Positions 6,569 through 6,640 of a stretch of 6,640 nucleotides of DNA are shown here, piece after piece. Each line of letters starts with the position of its first letter. Positions within the stretch are counted from its first letter, which is position 1. Below the pieces are notes generated by a model, which searched no databases, was not told where the DNA came from, and saw nothing but the letters and a program-made list of their open reading frames with translations. The stretch is from Draconibacterium sp. (GTDB taxonomy: Bacteria > Bacteroidota > Bacteroidia > Bacteroidales > Prolixibacteraceae). Where the stretch lies: assembly GCA_015493625.1 (NCBI GenBank), contig WGCT01000092.1, positions 1-6,640 on the forward strand, written 5' to 3'. A program made the position numbers and the translations under genes.

Positions 6569-6640
6569 ATAATTCTCCTTTTATTTCTAATTCTTACAAC
6601 TTTTTTGGCTGAACAAAAAAAGCCACAGATTCACATATTT

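Noticed and set aside
6605..6624. GGCT ... AGCC hairpin upstream of the methyltransferase as a terminator
   Set aside because: The stem is only 4 bp, and the T run lies before or inside the hairpin rather than after it on either strand.

Overview
The window looks like chromosomal core DNA from a Bacteroidota bacterium, most likely the Bacteroidales/Marinilabiliales side. The gene products resemble Bacteroidota versions (a GlmM of the 'GEGNGG' type and a sigma-54 ending in ARRTVAKYRE). The two clear promoters carry the phylum's TAnnTTTG -7 box (TATTTTTG in both). Starts are preceded by A-rich DNA rather than a Shine-Dalgarno sequence, and the DNA is AT-rich. The genus is not determined, and the lineage is an inference from these traits.

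Layout, left to right. (1) The 3' part of a phosphoglucosamine mutase gene (glmM type) enters from the left edge and stops at 1317. (2) A 231-base gap holds the asnS promoter. (3) asnS (asparaginyl-tRNA synthetase, 1549-2985) ends just before a strong intrinsic terminator with a 12-bp perfect stem and an 8-T run. (4) A second, very similar promoter drives rpoN (sigma-54, 3136-4593). One base after the rpoN stop, a gene for a small polytopic membrane protein begins (4595-5200). It resembles PAP2 phosphatases but has altered catalytic motifs. (5) A 449-base convergent gap has no convincing gene. It contains two hairpins, short repeats and an ambiguous small open frame. (6) On the minus strand lies a zinc-ribbon SAM-dependent methyltransferase (5650-6546). 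The last 94 bases are its upstream region.

Functionally these are mostly separate housekeeping units: cell-wall precursor synthesis (GlmM), translation (AsnRS), an alternative sigma factor with a co-transcribed membrane protein, and a methyltransferase of unknown substrate. I see no mobile element, CRISPR array, RNA gene or defence/biosynthetic system, and no convincing undescribed system. The points most worth a second look are the rpoN-coupled PAP2-like protein, a 16-bp exact repeat found just after the stop codons of two different genes, and the structured block inside the convergent gap.
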